Shown here: in pieces, positions 1 to 7,420 of the stretch
Numbering within the stretch: position 1 is the stretch's first letter
Layout: every line of letters starts with the position of its first letter
Notes under the pieces: model-generated
What the model was told of the DNA's origin: nothing
Database searches by the model: none
Seen by the model: the letters and a program-made list of their open reading frames with translations, nothing else
Translations under genes and position numbers: made by a program
NCBI GenBank assembly: GCA_017469745.1
Contig: JAFUFS010000059.1
Coordinates: forward strand, 1-64,000
DNA length: 64,000 nt
From: Bacteroidales bacterium
GTDB taxonomy: Bacteria > Bacteroidota > Bacteroidia > Bacteroidales > UBA932
Reading direction: 5' to 3'

Positions 1-552
1 GCAGCCCTTGAAGAAACGGCTGCGGATCTCCATCCCACCCAGGATATTCATGAAGGCGACGCCATAGTATTCCCTGTCCCGGACGGTATAATGGGCCTCC
101 TTGCAGTAGCTACGGCCGATCGAGGCAGGGATTCCCCTGGATTCCAGGTACTCCAGAAGCCTGGGACTGGTGAGGTCCTCCAACCGCATGCCGCTGATAT
201 CCGAATGGCCGGAGAGCCGGGACATATGGGAATCATCATACCGGCTGACGTCACGGTAACGGATGTCGCTCCGGAAGAATGACGCCTGCTCCTCAAGCCA
301 TACGACGGCTTCCCGGAAAGGACAGTAACCCTTCAGGGCAATGGCAAGGTCGATGACATTGCCTCCCTGTGACGTACCGAAGTCCATCCAGAGGTTCTTC
401 CGGGTTGAGACCGAGAAGGAGGCGTTCCGGTCCGGACGGAGAGGGGAGTGGTACATCAGCTGCGCACCGCCATGCCTCTTGGAGACCGGCTCGATACCCA
501 GATGGGACAACAATTCCCAGATCGGAATTTTTTTTAGCTCTTCTATCTTCAT
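1..552 (-). CDS. CHC2/toprim-type DNA primase of a mobile element (5' part only)
   Basis: The reading frame starts at an ATG (550-552) and stays open to the left edge, giving the first 184 codons of a larger protein. The N-terminus has the pattern IPIWELL, LGIEP, YHSPLRPDRNASFSV, LWMDFGTSQGG and NVIDLA, which follows the CHC2 zinc-finger fold of DnaG-like primases carried by Bacteroides mobile elements. The CPFH and FHCFGC zinc ligands of true DnaG are replaced (HSPL, LWMDFGT), so zinc is probably not bound; this is common in the mobile-element family as I remember it. The toprim catalytic domain would lie beyond the edge. The next gene on the same strand encodes a helicase-like ATPase, so together they look like a replication module for the excised element. 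Confidence 0.75.
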   Translation of the reverse strand, partial: MKIEELKKIPIWELLSHLGIEPVSKRHGGAQLMYHSPLRPDRNASFSVSTRKNLWMDFGTSQGGNVIDLAIALKGYCPFREAVVWLEEQASFFRSDIRYRDVSRYDDSHMSRLSGHSDISGMRLEDLTSPRLLEYLESRGIPASIGRSYCKEAHYTVRDREYYGVAFMNILGGMEIRSRFFKGC

Positions 553-647
553 TGAATTATAAGACTTTATGACATGGTAATTAAAGTGAGGTTTGATGCC
601 GGTGATGGACATTGACACCCACCGAAAGTGCCAGGAAAAAGCAAACC

Positions 648-690
648 GTATAGTTACTTTTTCCCTATAGGCACCCTTAACTAACTATAC
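648..690. repeat. 9-bp inverted repeat at the end of the ATPase gene
   Basis: GTATAGTTA at 648-656 and its exact reverse complement TAACTATAC at 682-690 flank a 25-nt spacer containing the stop codon of the ATPase gene (677-679). On the minus strand the hairpin is followed, after a few bases, by a CTTTTTCC stretch, so a weak terminator between the ATPase and the primase is possible. The rest of 553-676 shows nothing recognisable. Confidence 0.35.
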
Positions 691-1756
691 CGTTTTGGTC
701 AGAACCGTTCGGGACATAGTGGAATTCCCGGTTGTACACGTATTTCTTGTTCTCCTTGAGGATCATTCCCTTCTCAACGAGGAACTTTTTCAACTTGGAC
801 AGAATCGCATATGAACGGTCAAAACCGACGGATTCATATCCAACCCTGAGCCTGTCGATGAGTTCGTTGTACCCTACTTTGGAAGCCCCTTCAAAAGCTT
901 TGTCCAAGGCGTCGCGGTGTTTATCTTCCGACATACCCTCATAATTAAAGGACTCCCTTTTAGGCTTTGGAGCGAAGTCGTAATTCTCTTCAAGTACAGG
1001 CACCCCTTCCTCATCGATGCTGAATGCGAAGGGAGGGAACTTGCGGTCCCGGACAAGCGAGGCGCTGACCTCGCTGATGTTCTCGTCTTCCTCACTCACC
1101 TTGACCTGCAGGATGGTCTCAGCCTTGTGGTTGAGTTCCGTACCTATGTGGCCACGCAGGTTGTCGTCACCCTTGTTCAAATGAAGGACGGTATGTATGT
1201 GGACATTGTACTGGCTGCTCCATCTCATCAGCAGGCCAATCACTTCTGCAGCCTCAGTTGAAGAATTGATATCAAAGAGAAGGTCCCTCAGGCCGTCAAT
1301 GATGACCAGACCGACTTCCGGCTCTGTGGAAAGGGCCAACTCAATGATTTCACGCCGCTCTAGGGTAGACCTCTCACGCAGGAAGGCAAAGCTGATACGG
1401 TCATCATCCATCTTTTCCGGGTAGCCGCAGAGCTTGTTGATGCGCCTGAGGATGGTCCGGCAGTGGTTGGGACTCTGCTCCGTGTCAAAATACAGTATCC
1501 GCTCCTTCCCTTCGGGGAACCTCGCTTCATAATTAAGGATTTTCCTTCCAGTCAGGGCGGAGGCGACGATCGCGCTGACATTGAAGGACTTCCTGGACTT
1601 GCCCTTGCCGGTGGACGCACTGAAGTTGCCCAGCGTGCTGATGGTGGTCCCTTCGATCCTGATTACCTCCGGCGGCGTTTCGTACTCGTCCGATGCCTTT
1701 ATAAGTATGGACTCCCATATCTTTCTGAACTCTTCTAACGTAAGTCGTGTTTCCAT
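677..1756 (-). CDS. RepA-like AAA ATPase / replicative helicase of a mobile element
   Basis: A 359-aa RecA-fold ATPase. The Walker A motif at residues 47-54 is ASTGKGKS, which fits [AG]x4GK[ST] with Ala in the first position. Walker B is VGLVIIDG (149-156), with a following LHLNKGDDNLRGH segment (about 191-203) like the sensor/Q region of RepA and DnaB-type hexameric helicases (AAA_25 group). The C-terminal third is charged and may hold a winged-helix DNA-binding part (YNELIDRLRVGYESVG). In Bacteroides integrative and mobilizable elements an ATPase of this type sits between an HTH protein and a toprim primase, as here. It probably unwinds or loads on the excised circular form. An alternative role as a partition or mobilization ATPase cannot be excluded. 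Confidence 0.75.
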   Translation of the reverse strand: METRLTLEEFRKIWESILIKASDEYETPPEVIRIEGTTISTLGNFSASTGKGKSRKSFNVSAIVASALTGRKILNYEARFPEGKERILYFDTEQSPNHCRTILRRINKLCGYPEKMDDDRISFAFLRERSTLERREIIELALSTEPEVGLVIIDGLRDLLFDINSSTEAAEVIGLLMRWSSQYNVHIHTVLHLNKGDDNLRGHIGTELNHKAETILQVKVSEEDENISEVSASLVRDRKFPPFAFSIDEEGVPVLEENYDFAPKPKRESFNYEGMSEDKHRDALDKAFEGASKVGYNELIDRLRVGYESVGFDRSYAILSKLKKFLVEKGMILKENKKYVYNREFHYVPNGSDQNGIVS

Positions 1757-1767
1757 CTTCTGCGCAT

Positions 1768-2115
1768 TTATCGATGATTGTTAACGTAACCTATCGACTC
1801 TTCAACCACTTCATCACTTGTCCTGTGATAACCTTTTAGAAGCCAGGCGTCTATCTCGGAACGGCTGAACCGTATATGCTTGCCTTCCTTATGGTATGGG
1901 ATCCTGCGGATGGCCACCCAGTGATAGACCGTTTTTTTGGAAGGATGATTGGGGTGATAGGCGCACAGGTCACGGATGTCCATCCATTCGTCGGGTTCGT
2001 ACGCATCCTTTTGGTTGCGGATAATGAAGTTCTTGATCTCCTTGACGTCCTTCGACAGGGAGGACAGAATCCTGGGAAGATGATCGAAGGGGATGTGCAA
2101 TTCATCTGATGACAT
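1768..2115 (-). CDS. Excisionase-family helix-turn-helix protein
   Basis: A small DNA-binding protein of 115 aa when started at the ATG 2113-2115 (MSSDELHIPF). The frame is open about 80 bases further upstream, but that extension has no family-like sequence. The C-terminal half carries an excisionase/MerR-like winged helix: WMDIRDLCAYHPNHPSKKTVYHWVAIRRIP followed by YHKEGKHIRFSRSEIDAWL, the usual turn, recognition helix and wing. The N-terminus has a short helical stretch (ILSSLSKDVKEIKNFI). Homologous small HTH proteins precede the RepA-like ATPase in many Bacteroides elements, where they may regulate replication or act as an excision factor. It is 11 bp upstream of the ATPase and probably co-transcribed with it. 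Confidence 0.75.
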   Translation of the reverse strand: MSSDELHIPFDHLPRILSSLSKDVKEIKNFIIRNQKDAYEPDEWMDIRDLCAYHPNHPSKKTVYHWVAIRRIPYHKEGKHIRFSRSEIDAWLLKGYHRTSDEVVEESIGYVNNHR

Positions 2116-2200
2116 GACATTCTCATGGTTTTTTAGTGAATAACAGGTTCCGGAGTCGCGGCCGCTAACAGGAAACCATGGCCCTACCTGGACCACGGCA

Positions 2201-2228
2201 CAAAAATACCGGCCCTTTGAGGGGCCGG
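2201..2228 (-). terminator. Rho-independent terminator after the unknown gene
   Basis: A G+C-rich perfect 7-bp stem (CCGGCCC at 2209-2215, GGGCCGG at 2222-2228, 6-nt loop). On the minus strand it is followed at once by TATTTTTG. It lies about 50 bp after the stop of the gene at 2281-3330 and before the HTH gene, so it separates the integrase-side genes from the replication module. Confidence 0.75.
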
Positions 2229-2280
2229 GGTAGGATTGGGGGAACGCAAAAGTATCCCCAAATTACCGTTTTCGGTACCG

Positions 2281-3330
2281 TTATCTGCTGTCCCGTTCTA
2301 TCTTGGCGGAGATTGAGGGGAACAACTCCCTCATGCAACCGGAGACGATGCGGAGGTCCTTCTGGGTCTGAAGCTCTTCGAACTTGAAGTACAGCCGGTC
2401 CTTGATATTGTCACGGCTTCTTCCGGTGACGCTCTGTATGAGCCTGATCCAGGCCGCCTTGTCCGAATTGCCGAAATTCACGCCGAGGGAATCGAAGAGA
2501 TAGTAGAAGAAGATGACCTGCTGTCCCGTCGTCATGCCCTTGCCCTTGTCACCGGACTTGGCCCTGCGCTCCTCGTTCCTCTGCTCAAGCGCCCGCCTGG
2601 TGGAGCGGATCCTGTCCAGCTCAGACCCGTTCGAGCGCGAGACAACGTACTCCAGCGCGTTCAGGATGCCCTCGCCATCCTTAAAGAAATAGTTCTCCGT
2701 GGCATACAGGAGGGCATCGATGCTCACGTATCCCTCCGGCGGTTTACTGGAAGACAGTTCATTCATCGCCTGCTCGGCCCGGAGCTTGAGTTCAAGGATG
2801 ACATCCTGCCGCGGATCGTAGTCGGAGTCCTTCCCGCGGTCCGGGCCGTCGTCACCGGACGGCTTCCTGTCGAACGGGTTGAAATAGGGAAGGGCCTCGG
2901 CGCCATAGACAGCCTTGCTCTTGACCGCCTCCAGGCAGCAGCGCAACTCGGGATGCTCGGACGACATAACATAATAGACCGCCCCGAAGATGACTGTGGC
3001 CTCCTGAGGGCGGTTTACATGGTAATCATAGTAGTTGAAATCAAGGAAACGGAGCAGCCGGTGCTCGGTCCGGGGGTTACGGGAACGGTATCTAAGGCTG
3101 TCCCAGAGTTCAGCCACCCCCAGCTCGGGATACTCCCGGCCGCACAATTCCGACAGGATCGTCTCCATGGAATTGAACAGGGTCAGAAGCGGCAGAGAGG
3201 ATTCCTTGATCCTCTGGGCCCCTTCGACCTCGCCGTTATACAATTTTGTCACAATCGGTACAAGGAATTGTCTAACTCCTTGCATCTTGTCGAGATCTGA
3301 TCTCGACCTGTAGAAGTTACGGATCCTCAT
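2281..3330 (-). CDS. Mobile-element protein of unknown function
   Basis: A 349-aa protein I do not recognise by name. It has no signal peptide or membrane segment. The N-terminal half is helical (LVPIVTKLYNG, SLPLLTLFNSMETILSEL), with RFLDFNYYDYHV and VIFGAVYYVM stretches. A charged linker rich in D, G, K and R follows at about 165-190. The C-terminal part (about 275-349: QVIFFYYLFDSLGV, NSDKAAWIRLIQSVTGRS, NIKDRL, LRIVSGCMRELFPSISAKI) resembles the C-terminal module found in RteC-like and other Bacteroides element proteins, by memory only. It lies 11 bp downstream of the integrase and is probably co-transcribed, so a regulatory or recombination-accessory role is plausible but unproven. Confidence 0.5.
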   Translation of the reverse strand: MRIRNFYRSRSDLDKMQGVRQFLVPIVTKLYNGEVEGAQRIKESSLPLLTLFNSMETILSELCGREYPELGVAELWDSLRYRSRNPRTEHRLLRFLDFNYYDYHVNRPQEATVIFGAVYYVMSSEHPELRCCLEAVKSKAVYGAEALPYFNPFDRKPSGDDGPDRGKDSDYDPRQDVILELKLRAEQAMNELSSSKPPEGYVSIDALLYATENYFFKDGEGILNALEYVVSRSNGSELDRIRSTRRALEQRNEERRAKSGDKGKGMTTGQQVIFFYYLFDSLGVNFGNSDKAAWIRLIQSVTGRSRDNIKDRLYFKFEELQTQKDLRIVSGCMRELFPSISAKIERDSR

Positions 3331-3341
3331 ATCTGAAAGTG

Positions 3342-4481
3342 TTATTCCTTGTCCCCGGGCTCGTCCTCTGTTTTGGGTTCTTCCCTGATCTTGATGCGCT
3401 CGACAGCCTCACGCTTGCTCTTGTCAACGATGTCGGCGTAGATCTGGGTCGTGCCGACATTGGCGTGGGTAAGCAGATGGGAGACCGTGTAGATATCCGT
3501 GCCCTCGTTCACCTGGAGGGTGGCGAAGGTATGGCGGAAGCAGTGGAAGGTGATGTGCTTGGTGATGCCCGCGGCCTTGACCCACTCCTTCAGCGGTGCG
3601 TGCGTATAATAGCGCCTGAGGTTCTTGAAAACCAGGCCGGTGGACGGCTCCCCACATAACTGGTAGGCCTCATCCGTAAGGGGTAGCGTGGCCTCGGTGT
3701 CGGTCTTCTCCGTCCTTATCCGAATGCACCAGCCGCCGTCCTGCGCTTTTACTATATTGCTCCAAGTAAGAGCAAGTATATCGCTGATACGCAATCCGGT
3801 AAGGCAACTGAACAAAGAGGCGTTCTTCAAGTCGGGGACGTCGCAGGGTGTATCCGCCAGCATGCGGACTTCCTCCAGGGTGAGGAACTCCCTGCGGCCG
3901 CTCACGGCAGCGATGGGCTCCAGGTAATCGTTCAAGTTCTCCTTGAGCAGCCTCTCATGGTACGCGATCTTGAGGCAACCGCGGAAGGTGGACCAGTACC
4001 CGGCGGCGGAGTTCTGCGACAGGTCCTTTTCCTCGTCCCTCAGCTGCTTGGCGTTCAGGAGATACTCCCGGAATCCCTCACAGAAAGGGACGGTCAGGTC
4101 GCCAATGCGGCACGACCCTTCACAGTAGTTGCTGAAATGGTCATACACCCGGATCCATTTCTGGTCCTTGGATTCAAGCTTCTTGCGGAAGTAGGCGAGG
4201 AAATCCATCTTCGGCGTGAGTTTGTCCAGGAACTCGTACTGTCCCCGCATGATCGACAGCTCGCGCTGGGAGCGGATAGCCTCGGCCTGGTGAAGCTTCT
4301 CTTTGTTCGCTTCTTTCTCGATCGCGAACTTGGGATTCTTGACGAGATAGATGCCGAGGTACTCGTGCCTGATGTCCTTCTTCGTCACAGGATCCTTGAA
4401 CGGTGGATAGAAATCCAGATACAGCGTGATCTTCCCGCTATTCAGAAGACGCTGCCTGAGGGTTACTTTAGTTGCTTTCAT
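3342..4481 (-). CDS. int: Tyrosine recombinase (integrase) of the element
   Basis: Site-specific recombinase, 379 aa. It has an N-terminal arm-binding domain (about 1-90), a SAM-like core-binding domain (about 95-190) and a catalytic domain (about 195-355). All six catalytic residues are visible: R231 (TGLRISDIL), K259 (RTEKTD), H313 and R316 (HCFRHTFAT), H339 (LLTHANVGTTQIYA) and the nucleophile Y348. This fits the Bacteroidetes integrase group that cuts at att sites and moves conjugative or mobilizable elements. Its ATG overlaps the stop of the zinc-ribbon/HTH gene by 4 bp (ATGA), so the two are translationally coupled. The att site proposed here is the 3' end of mnmE, about 1.3 kb upstream of the gene. 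Confidence 0.95.
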   Translation of the reverse strand: MKATKVTLRQRLLNSGKITLYLDFYPPFKDPVTKKDIRHEYLGIYLVKNPKFAIEKEANKEKLHQAEAIRSQRELSIMRGQYEFLDKLTPKMDFLAYFRKKLESKDQKWIRVYDHFSNYCEGSCRIGDLTVPFCEGFREYLLNAKQLRDEEKDLSQNSAAGYWSTFRGCLKIAYHERLLKENLNDYLEPIAAVSGRREFLTLEEVRMLADTPCDVPDLKNASLFSCLTGLRISDILALTWSNIVKAQDGGWCIRIRTEKTDTEATLPLTDEAYQLCGEPSTGLVFKNLRRYYTHAPLKEWVKAAGITKHITFHCFRHTFATLQVNEGTDIYTVSHLLTHANVGTTQIYADIVDKSKREAVERIKIREEPKTEDEPGDKE

Positions 4482-5533
4482 TGGTCGCTTATCTTTTTGA
4501 ATAGTTTGTCCAGCTCTGATTTCTTGTACCAGACGAAATGACCTTCCGTCTTGACCTTGGTGACTCCCGCAGCCTCGGTCTCTTCAGTAAACCGCTTGGT
4601 ACCGATATGATAGTGCTTGATGGCATCATTGCGGCGAATGTAGTACCTGCGGATCTCGGGAGGGATCTTGGGCGTCTTGTCCTTGAACAGGCGGTCGAGC
4701 TCCGACTTGGGGTAATACATATAATTATGCTGGCGGATCCCTTCGAGACCGGCAGCATGAACCCCGTCGTAGAAGGCCTTGTTGCCGATACGGTAGAGTT
4801 TCCTGGCCTGATCGACGGTGAGATAGTTCTTCTCAATGTCTCCGCGGAAAAGCTTCGCCTTGTCCCACTCCTCCTTATTTATAAGCAGTGTCCAGCCCTG
4901 GCGCTGGCAGGTGATGCCTTTCCGGCGGATGAAGTAGGAAATGTACTTTCGTGTCAGCCCGTCCCTCTGCATCAGTTCTGCCGCATCGTACCACTCGTCT
5001 GGATTGTAGTGCTTCCTGAGGGGGAGGAACCTGTCGAGCTCCTTCCGGGGGAAATAGTTCTTTCCCTTGATGATCTTGGGACGGATACCTTCGTCCTTCA
5101 TCCTCTTGTATATCCAACTCAAGCCGACATCATAGCGCTCCAGGGCTTCTTCTTTAGATATGAGGATCGAGTAGTCGCCCTTGTAGGGTTGGGGGAGACG
5201 GGACGAATCACTCCTGAGCTGCTCGATGGGAATGCGCTGCGTCCGCATGGAGACACGCACCGGGACAAGTTCGCCCTCACGGATCCGGGCATAAATGGTG
5301 GGGCGGGTGACCCCACAGTATTCCGCAGCCTCGGAGATGGAGAGCAGCGCCTTGTCATTAAGGACGGACTGGATCTGATCGATCTGTTTTACAGATGTAA
5401 CCGAGTTTTTCCGGAGGCGTTTCGTGCGTTTATGGTACTGTTCACGGCAGGCCGGAGTACAGAAAACCTGACGCCCGAACTCGGGTGTAAAAAGCTTGCC
5501 GCAGCACTTGCACTTCCTCGTCGTTTTGTACAT
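4478..5533 (-). CDS. Zinc-ribbon protein with five HTH-like units (excisionase-like)
   Basis: The chosen start is the ATG at 5531-5533 (MYKTTRKCKCC), giving 351 aa; the frame is open upstream but that part is intergenic-like. Residues 8-29 form a zinc-ribbon (CKCC, then VFCTPAC). Five repeated units follow, each a short HTH and wing. The first (63-106) is a classic excisionase HTH (LSISEAAEYCGVTRPTIYARI). The others (about 122-170, 177-225, 237-283, 296-345) share the plan of helix, recognition helix, basic wing and, in three of them, a closing ELDxLF/F motif. It sits between the attachment-site repeats and the integrase and is coupled to the integrase by a 4-bp overlap. I infer a DNA-architectural or excision factor. 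The family is known as an HTH protein of Bacteroides elements, without a defined biochemical role that I can recall. Confidence 0.75.
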   Translation of the reverse strand: MYKTTRKCKCCGKLFTPEFGRQVFCTPACREQYHKRTKRLRKNSVTSVKQIDQIQSVLNDKALLSISEAAEYCGVTRPTIYARIREGELVPVRVSMRTQRIPIEQLRSDSSRLPQPYKGDYSILISKEEALERYDVGLSWIYKRMKDEGIRPKIIKGKNYFPRKELDRFLPLRKHYNPDEWYDAAELMQRDGLTRKYISYFIRRKGITCQRQGWTLLINKEEWDKAKLFRGDIEKNYLTVDQARKLYRIGNKAFYDGVHAAGLEGIRQHNYMYYPKSELDRLFKDKTPKIPPEIRRYYIRRNDAIKHYHIGTKRFTEETEAAGVTKVKTEGHFVWYKKSELDKLFKKISDQ

Positions 5534-5565
5534 AGTTTTTACATCAATTACAAAAATACGAAATA
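5534..5565 (-). promoter_or_regulatory. Possible promoter of the zinc-ribbon/HTH-integrase operon
   Basis: On the minus strand, TATTTTTG, an exact TAnnTTTG box, lies about 15 bases upstream of the ATG at 5533. A TTTG element further upstream (in TTATTTGG) is 24 bases from the box, longer than the usual 19-21, so the assignment is weak. The iterons at 5611-5640 lie just upstream. Confidence 0.35.
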
Positions 5566-5610
5566 TAAGAGTTCCGCGACGCCAAATAAGCCTACTGATT
5601 GGGGACAGTT

Positions 5611-5640
5611 TGTAAAATGCTGTAAAATGGTGTAAAATTT
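5611..5640. repeat. Three 10-bp iterons TGTAAAATnn
   Basis: TGTAAAAT occurs at 5611, 5621 and 5631, exactly 10 bp apart and so on the same face of the helix. The repeats lie between the HTH/integrase operon and the element end, where integrase arm sites, excisionase sites or operators are expected. Confidence 0.8.
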
Positions 5641-5668
5641 TCCATTTTGGCGTACAACTATGAAACCC

Positions 5669-5701
5669 TTGAACCACGCGTGGTTCAAATGTGGTTCAAA
5701 T
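5669..5701. repeat. 20-bp perfect palindrome plus tandem 11-bp repeats
   Basis: TTGAACCACGCGTGGTTCAA (5669-5688) equals its own reverse complement. GTGGTTCAAAT at 5680-5690 is repeated directly at 5691-5701. The result is one inverted and two direct copies of the same half-site, a typical operator or arm-site arrangement. Confidence 0.85.
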
Positions 5702-5705
5702 ATAA

Positions 5706-5740
5706 TGAAAAAATCCGGATATCAAAAAGGAATATCCGGA
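5706..5740 (-). terminator. Terminator between mnmE and the element genes
   Basis: A perfect 9-bp stem (TCCGGATAT 5714-5722, ATATCCGGA 5732-5740, 9-nt loop) is followed on the minus strand by six T (5713-5708). It would stop mnmE transcription before it reaches the HTH/integrase operon. It lies on the element side of the proposed junction. Confidence 0.75.
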
Positions 5741-5778
5741 ATTATTTGTCTATGTATTTAGTTGATTATTAGACAATT

Positions 5779-5845
5779 TGTACTTTTTAGTACAGATTTG
5801 GTGGAAGTTGTTACTTTCTATTTACTTCCCGATGCAAAACCTACC
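5779..5845. other. Proposed right attachment site (attR) at the mnmE 3' end
   Basis: The last codons of mnmE (FCIGK and stop, 5822-5839) directly abut the integrase end of the element. A 6-bp inverted repeat (TGTACT 5779-5784, AGTACA 5789-5794) lies 28 bp beyond the stop and could be a core-type integrase site. From general knowledge, the 3' end of thdF/trmE (mnmE) is the integration site of SGI1 in enterobacteria and of a Bacteroides conjugative transposon (CTnBST). The left copy would be outside this window, so the exact crossover cannot be placed. Confidence 0.5.
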
Positions 5846-7237
5846 GAAGATCTCGCCTAGGACTTCGTCGGGAGTGACTTCGCCGGTGATGGTGCCGAGG
5901 TGATGGAGGGCGTCGCGGAGGTCCTCGGCAAGGAGGTCGGGAGTGATTCCCGAAGATAGGGATGTGCGGACTTTTTGAAGCGCTGACGTGGCGTTTCGGA
6001 GAGCTTCGTAGTGCCTAATATTTGTCACAATTGTCTGGTCAGAATCTAAAGAAAGGTCTTTTTGAGTGGAAACAAGGGCCTTTTTAAGCAAATCCACACC
6101 AAATCCGGTTTTGGCGGAAAAAAATAACTTAATATAATTATTATCAGCTAACGAAACATCTTTGTTTAATAGTGTAACATTAATGTTAGGGACTAAAATA
6201 TCCACTTTATTAAACAAGACGACCAGTTTCTGGACAGAAAAGTCCATCCTGCCCACAATGTCAGAAATCAAAGTTCCATTTTCCTCCTCCGATGCTGTGC
6301 TGTCAAGCAGAGCAAGCACGACAGAAGCTTCTGAAAGCTTCCTGTATGACCTCGAAATTCCGATCTTTTCGACAGTGTCCGAGGAGTCGCGGAGCCCTGC
6401 GGTGTCTATGAACCGGAACAATATTCCGTCAATAGTCAAGGTCTCTTCGACGGTGTCGCGGGTAGTGCCGGGAATATCCGAAACGATGGCCCTGTCATCT
6501 CCGAGCAGGGCGTTCAGCAAAGTACTCTTTCCTGCATTGACCGCTCCGACTATCGCGACCGGAATTCCGTTCCGGATTGCATTTCCGTATCTGAAGGATG
6601 AGGCGAGACCGACGATGTGCCGGATGACTTCATCGAGGAGCGAAGCCATCTTGGAGCGGTCGGCGAACTCGACGTCCTCTTCGGAAAAGTCAAGTTCGAG
6701 TTCGAGCAGCGAAGTGATTTCGAGAAGGCGGGACCTGATCTCTTTCAACTCTGAAGAAAAACCTCCGCGCAACTGATTCATAGCCACTCTCAAAGAAGCT
6801 GAAGAAGATGATGAGATAACGTCTGCAACAGCCTCTGCTTGAGCTAGGTCCATTTTACCATTAACGAATGCGCGTCGGGTAAATTCTCCTGGCGATGCCA
6901 TCCTGGCACCGGCATCGCAGAGGAGACGTAGGATCTCAGATGCCACATAAGATGAGGCGTGGCATGTGATCTCGGCAGAGTCTTCGCCAGTGTAGGAATG
7001 AGGTGCCTTAAAGACACTCACAAGAACCTCATCCACCGGTGAGCCAGCCTCATCGTAAACAATTCCGTATCTTATTGAATTGGCGACTGTATCTTCTATT
7101 GACCTGGATTTACACTTCACCACCTCGCTGACAATCTGCAAGGCTTCGGGGCCGCTGACTCGCAGCATTGTAACTGCCCCGGTCCCTGGAACAGTTGCAG
7201 GAGCTGCTATCGTATCTTCAAAAAAGGAGTGTTCCAT
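5822..7237 (-). CDS. mnmE: tRNA modification GTPase MnmE
   Basis: With MnmG, MnmE installs the carboxymethylaminomethyl group at U34 of certain tRNAs. The 471-aa protein has the N-terminal tetrahydrofolate-binding domain (start to about 120), a helical domain, and an inserted G domain. G1 is GAVNAGKST (231-239), G2 PGTTRDT (256-262), G3 DTAGLRD (278-284) and G4 NKVD (343-346). It ends with the invariant FCIGK tail, whose Cys is needed for function. Length is normal for the family (450-475 aa). The gene is divergent from carA. Its 3' end is intact although a mobile element begins immediately after it, as expected when integration re-creates the end of the gene. Confidence 0.97.
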   Translation of the reverse strand: MEHSFFEDTIAAPATVPGTGAVTMLRVSGPEALQIVSEVVKCKSRSIEDTVANSIRYGIVYDEAGSPVDEVLVSVFKAPHSYTGEDSAEITCHASSYVASEILRLLCDAGARMASPGEFTRRAFVNGKMDLAQAEAVADVISSSSSASLRVAMNQLRGGFSSELKEIRSRLLEITSLLELELDFSEEDVEFADRSKMASLLDEVIRHIVGLASSFRYGNAIRNGIPVAIVGAVNAGKSTLLNALLGDDRAIVSDIPGTTRDTVEETLTIDGILFRFIDTAGLRDSSDTVEKIGISRSYRKLSEASVVLALLDSTASEEENGTLISDIVGRMDFSVQKLVVLFNKVDILVPNINVTLLNKDVSLADNNYIKLFFSAKTGFGVDLLKKALVSTQKDLSLDSDQTIVTNIRHYEALRNATSALQKVRTSLSSGITPDLLAEDLRDALHHLGTITGEVTPDEVLGEIFGRFCIGK

Positions 7238-7274
7238 ATTAAAAGATTATGATGCGAAATTACTGAAAAATGCG

Positions 7275-7282
7275 TACATTTG
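7275..7282 (+). promoter_or_regulatory. -7 box of the carAB leader
   Basis: TACATTTG matches the Bacteroidota -7 consensus TAnnTTTG exactly. No clear -33 element is seen at the right distance. Transcription from here would give a leader of roughly 150 nt before carA, containing the small ORF and the terminator at 7384-7420. Confidence 0.4.
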
Positions 7283-7291
7283 CCAAGATAA

Positions 7292-7405
7292 ATGAACGTC
7301 CCCATGATTCGATCGATCAGAATACCTCTGACTTTTGATGTGCCGCAAGGTGCAAACGGGATCGTTCTTCATTATTGTTCCGCCGACCATTTCATTTCCA
7401 TTTGA
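7292..7405 (+). CDS. Possible 37-codon leader ORF upstream of carA
   Basis: ATG at 7292, TGA at 7403-7405, encoding MNVPMIRSIRIPLTF and 22 more residues. It begins about 10 bases after the -7 box and its stop codon lies inside the right half of the terminator hairpin, the geometry expected of a leader peptide controlling attenuation. It contains two Arg and two Leu codons but no obvious run of a regulatory amino acid, has no recognised homologue, and could be a chance ORF. Confidence 0.25.
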   Translation: MNVPMIRSIRIPLTFDVPQGANGIVLHYCSADHFISI

Positions 7406-7420
7406 GATGGTCGTTTTTTT
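7384..7420 (+). terminator. Strong intrinsic terminator (attenuator) before carA
   Basis: An 11-bp stem (7384-7394 with 7403-7413, one G-T wobble, core CGACCAT/ATGGTCG) with an 8-nt loop is followed by seven T (7414-7420), and ends 21 nt before the carA ATG. No gene on the plus strand lies upstream that it could serve, since mnmE is divergent. It therefore most likely acts as a regulated attenuator of the carAB transcript. I found no convincing antiterminator pairing by eye. Confidence 0.75.

Noticed and set aside
4538..5635. A 365-codon plus-strand frame opposite the zinc-ribbon/HTH gene
   Set aside because: It is an antisense shadow of a gene with clear motifs, and the product has no domain.
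5611..5701. CRISPR-like repeat array
   Set aside because: Repeats are 10-11 bp and contiguous, without spacers, and no cas gene is near.
7292..7405. Known riboswitch class in the carA leader
   Set aside because: I compared the leader by eye with common classes (TPP, SAM, cobalamin, ZTP, guanidine, c-di-GMP) and saw no convincing match; only the terminator is firm.
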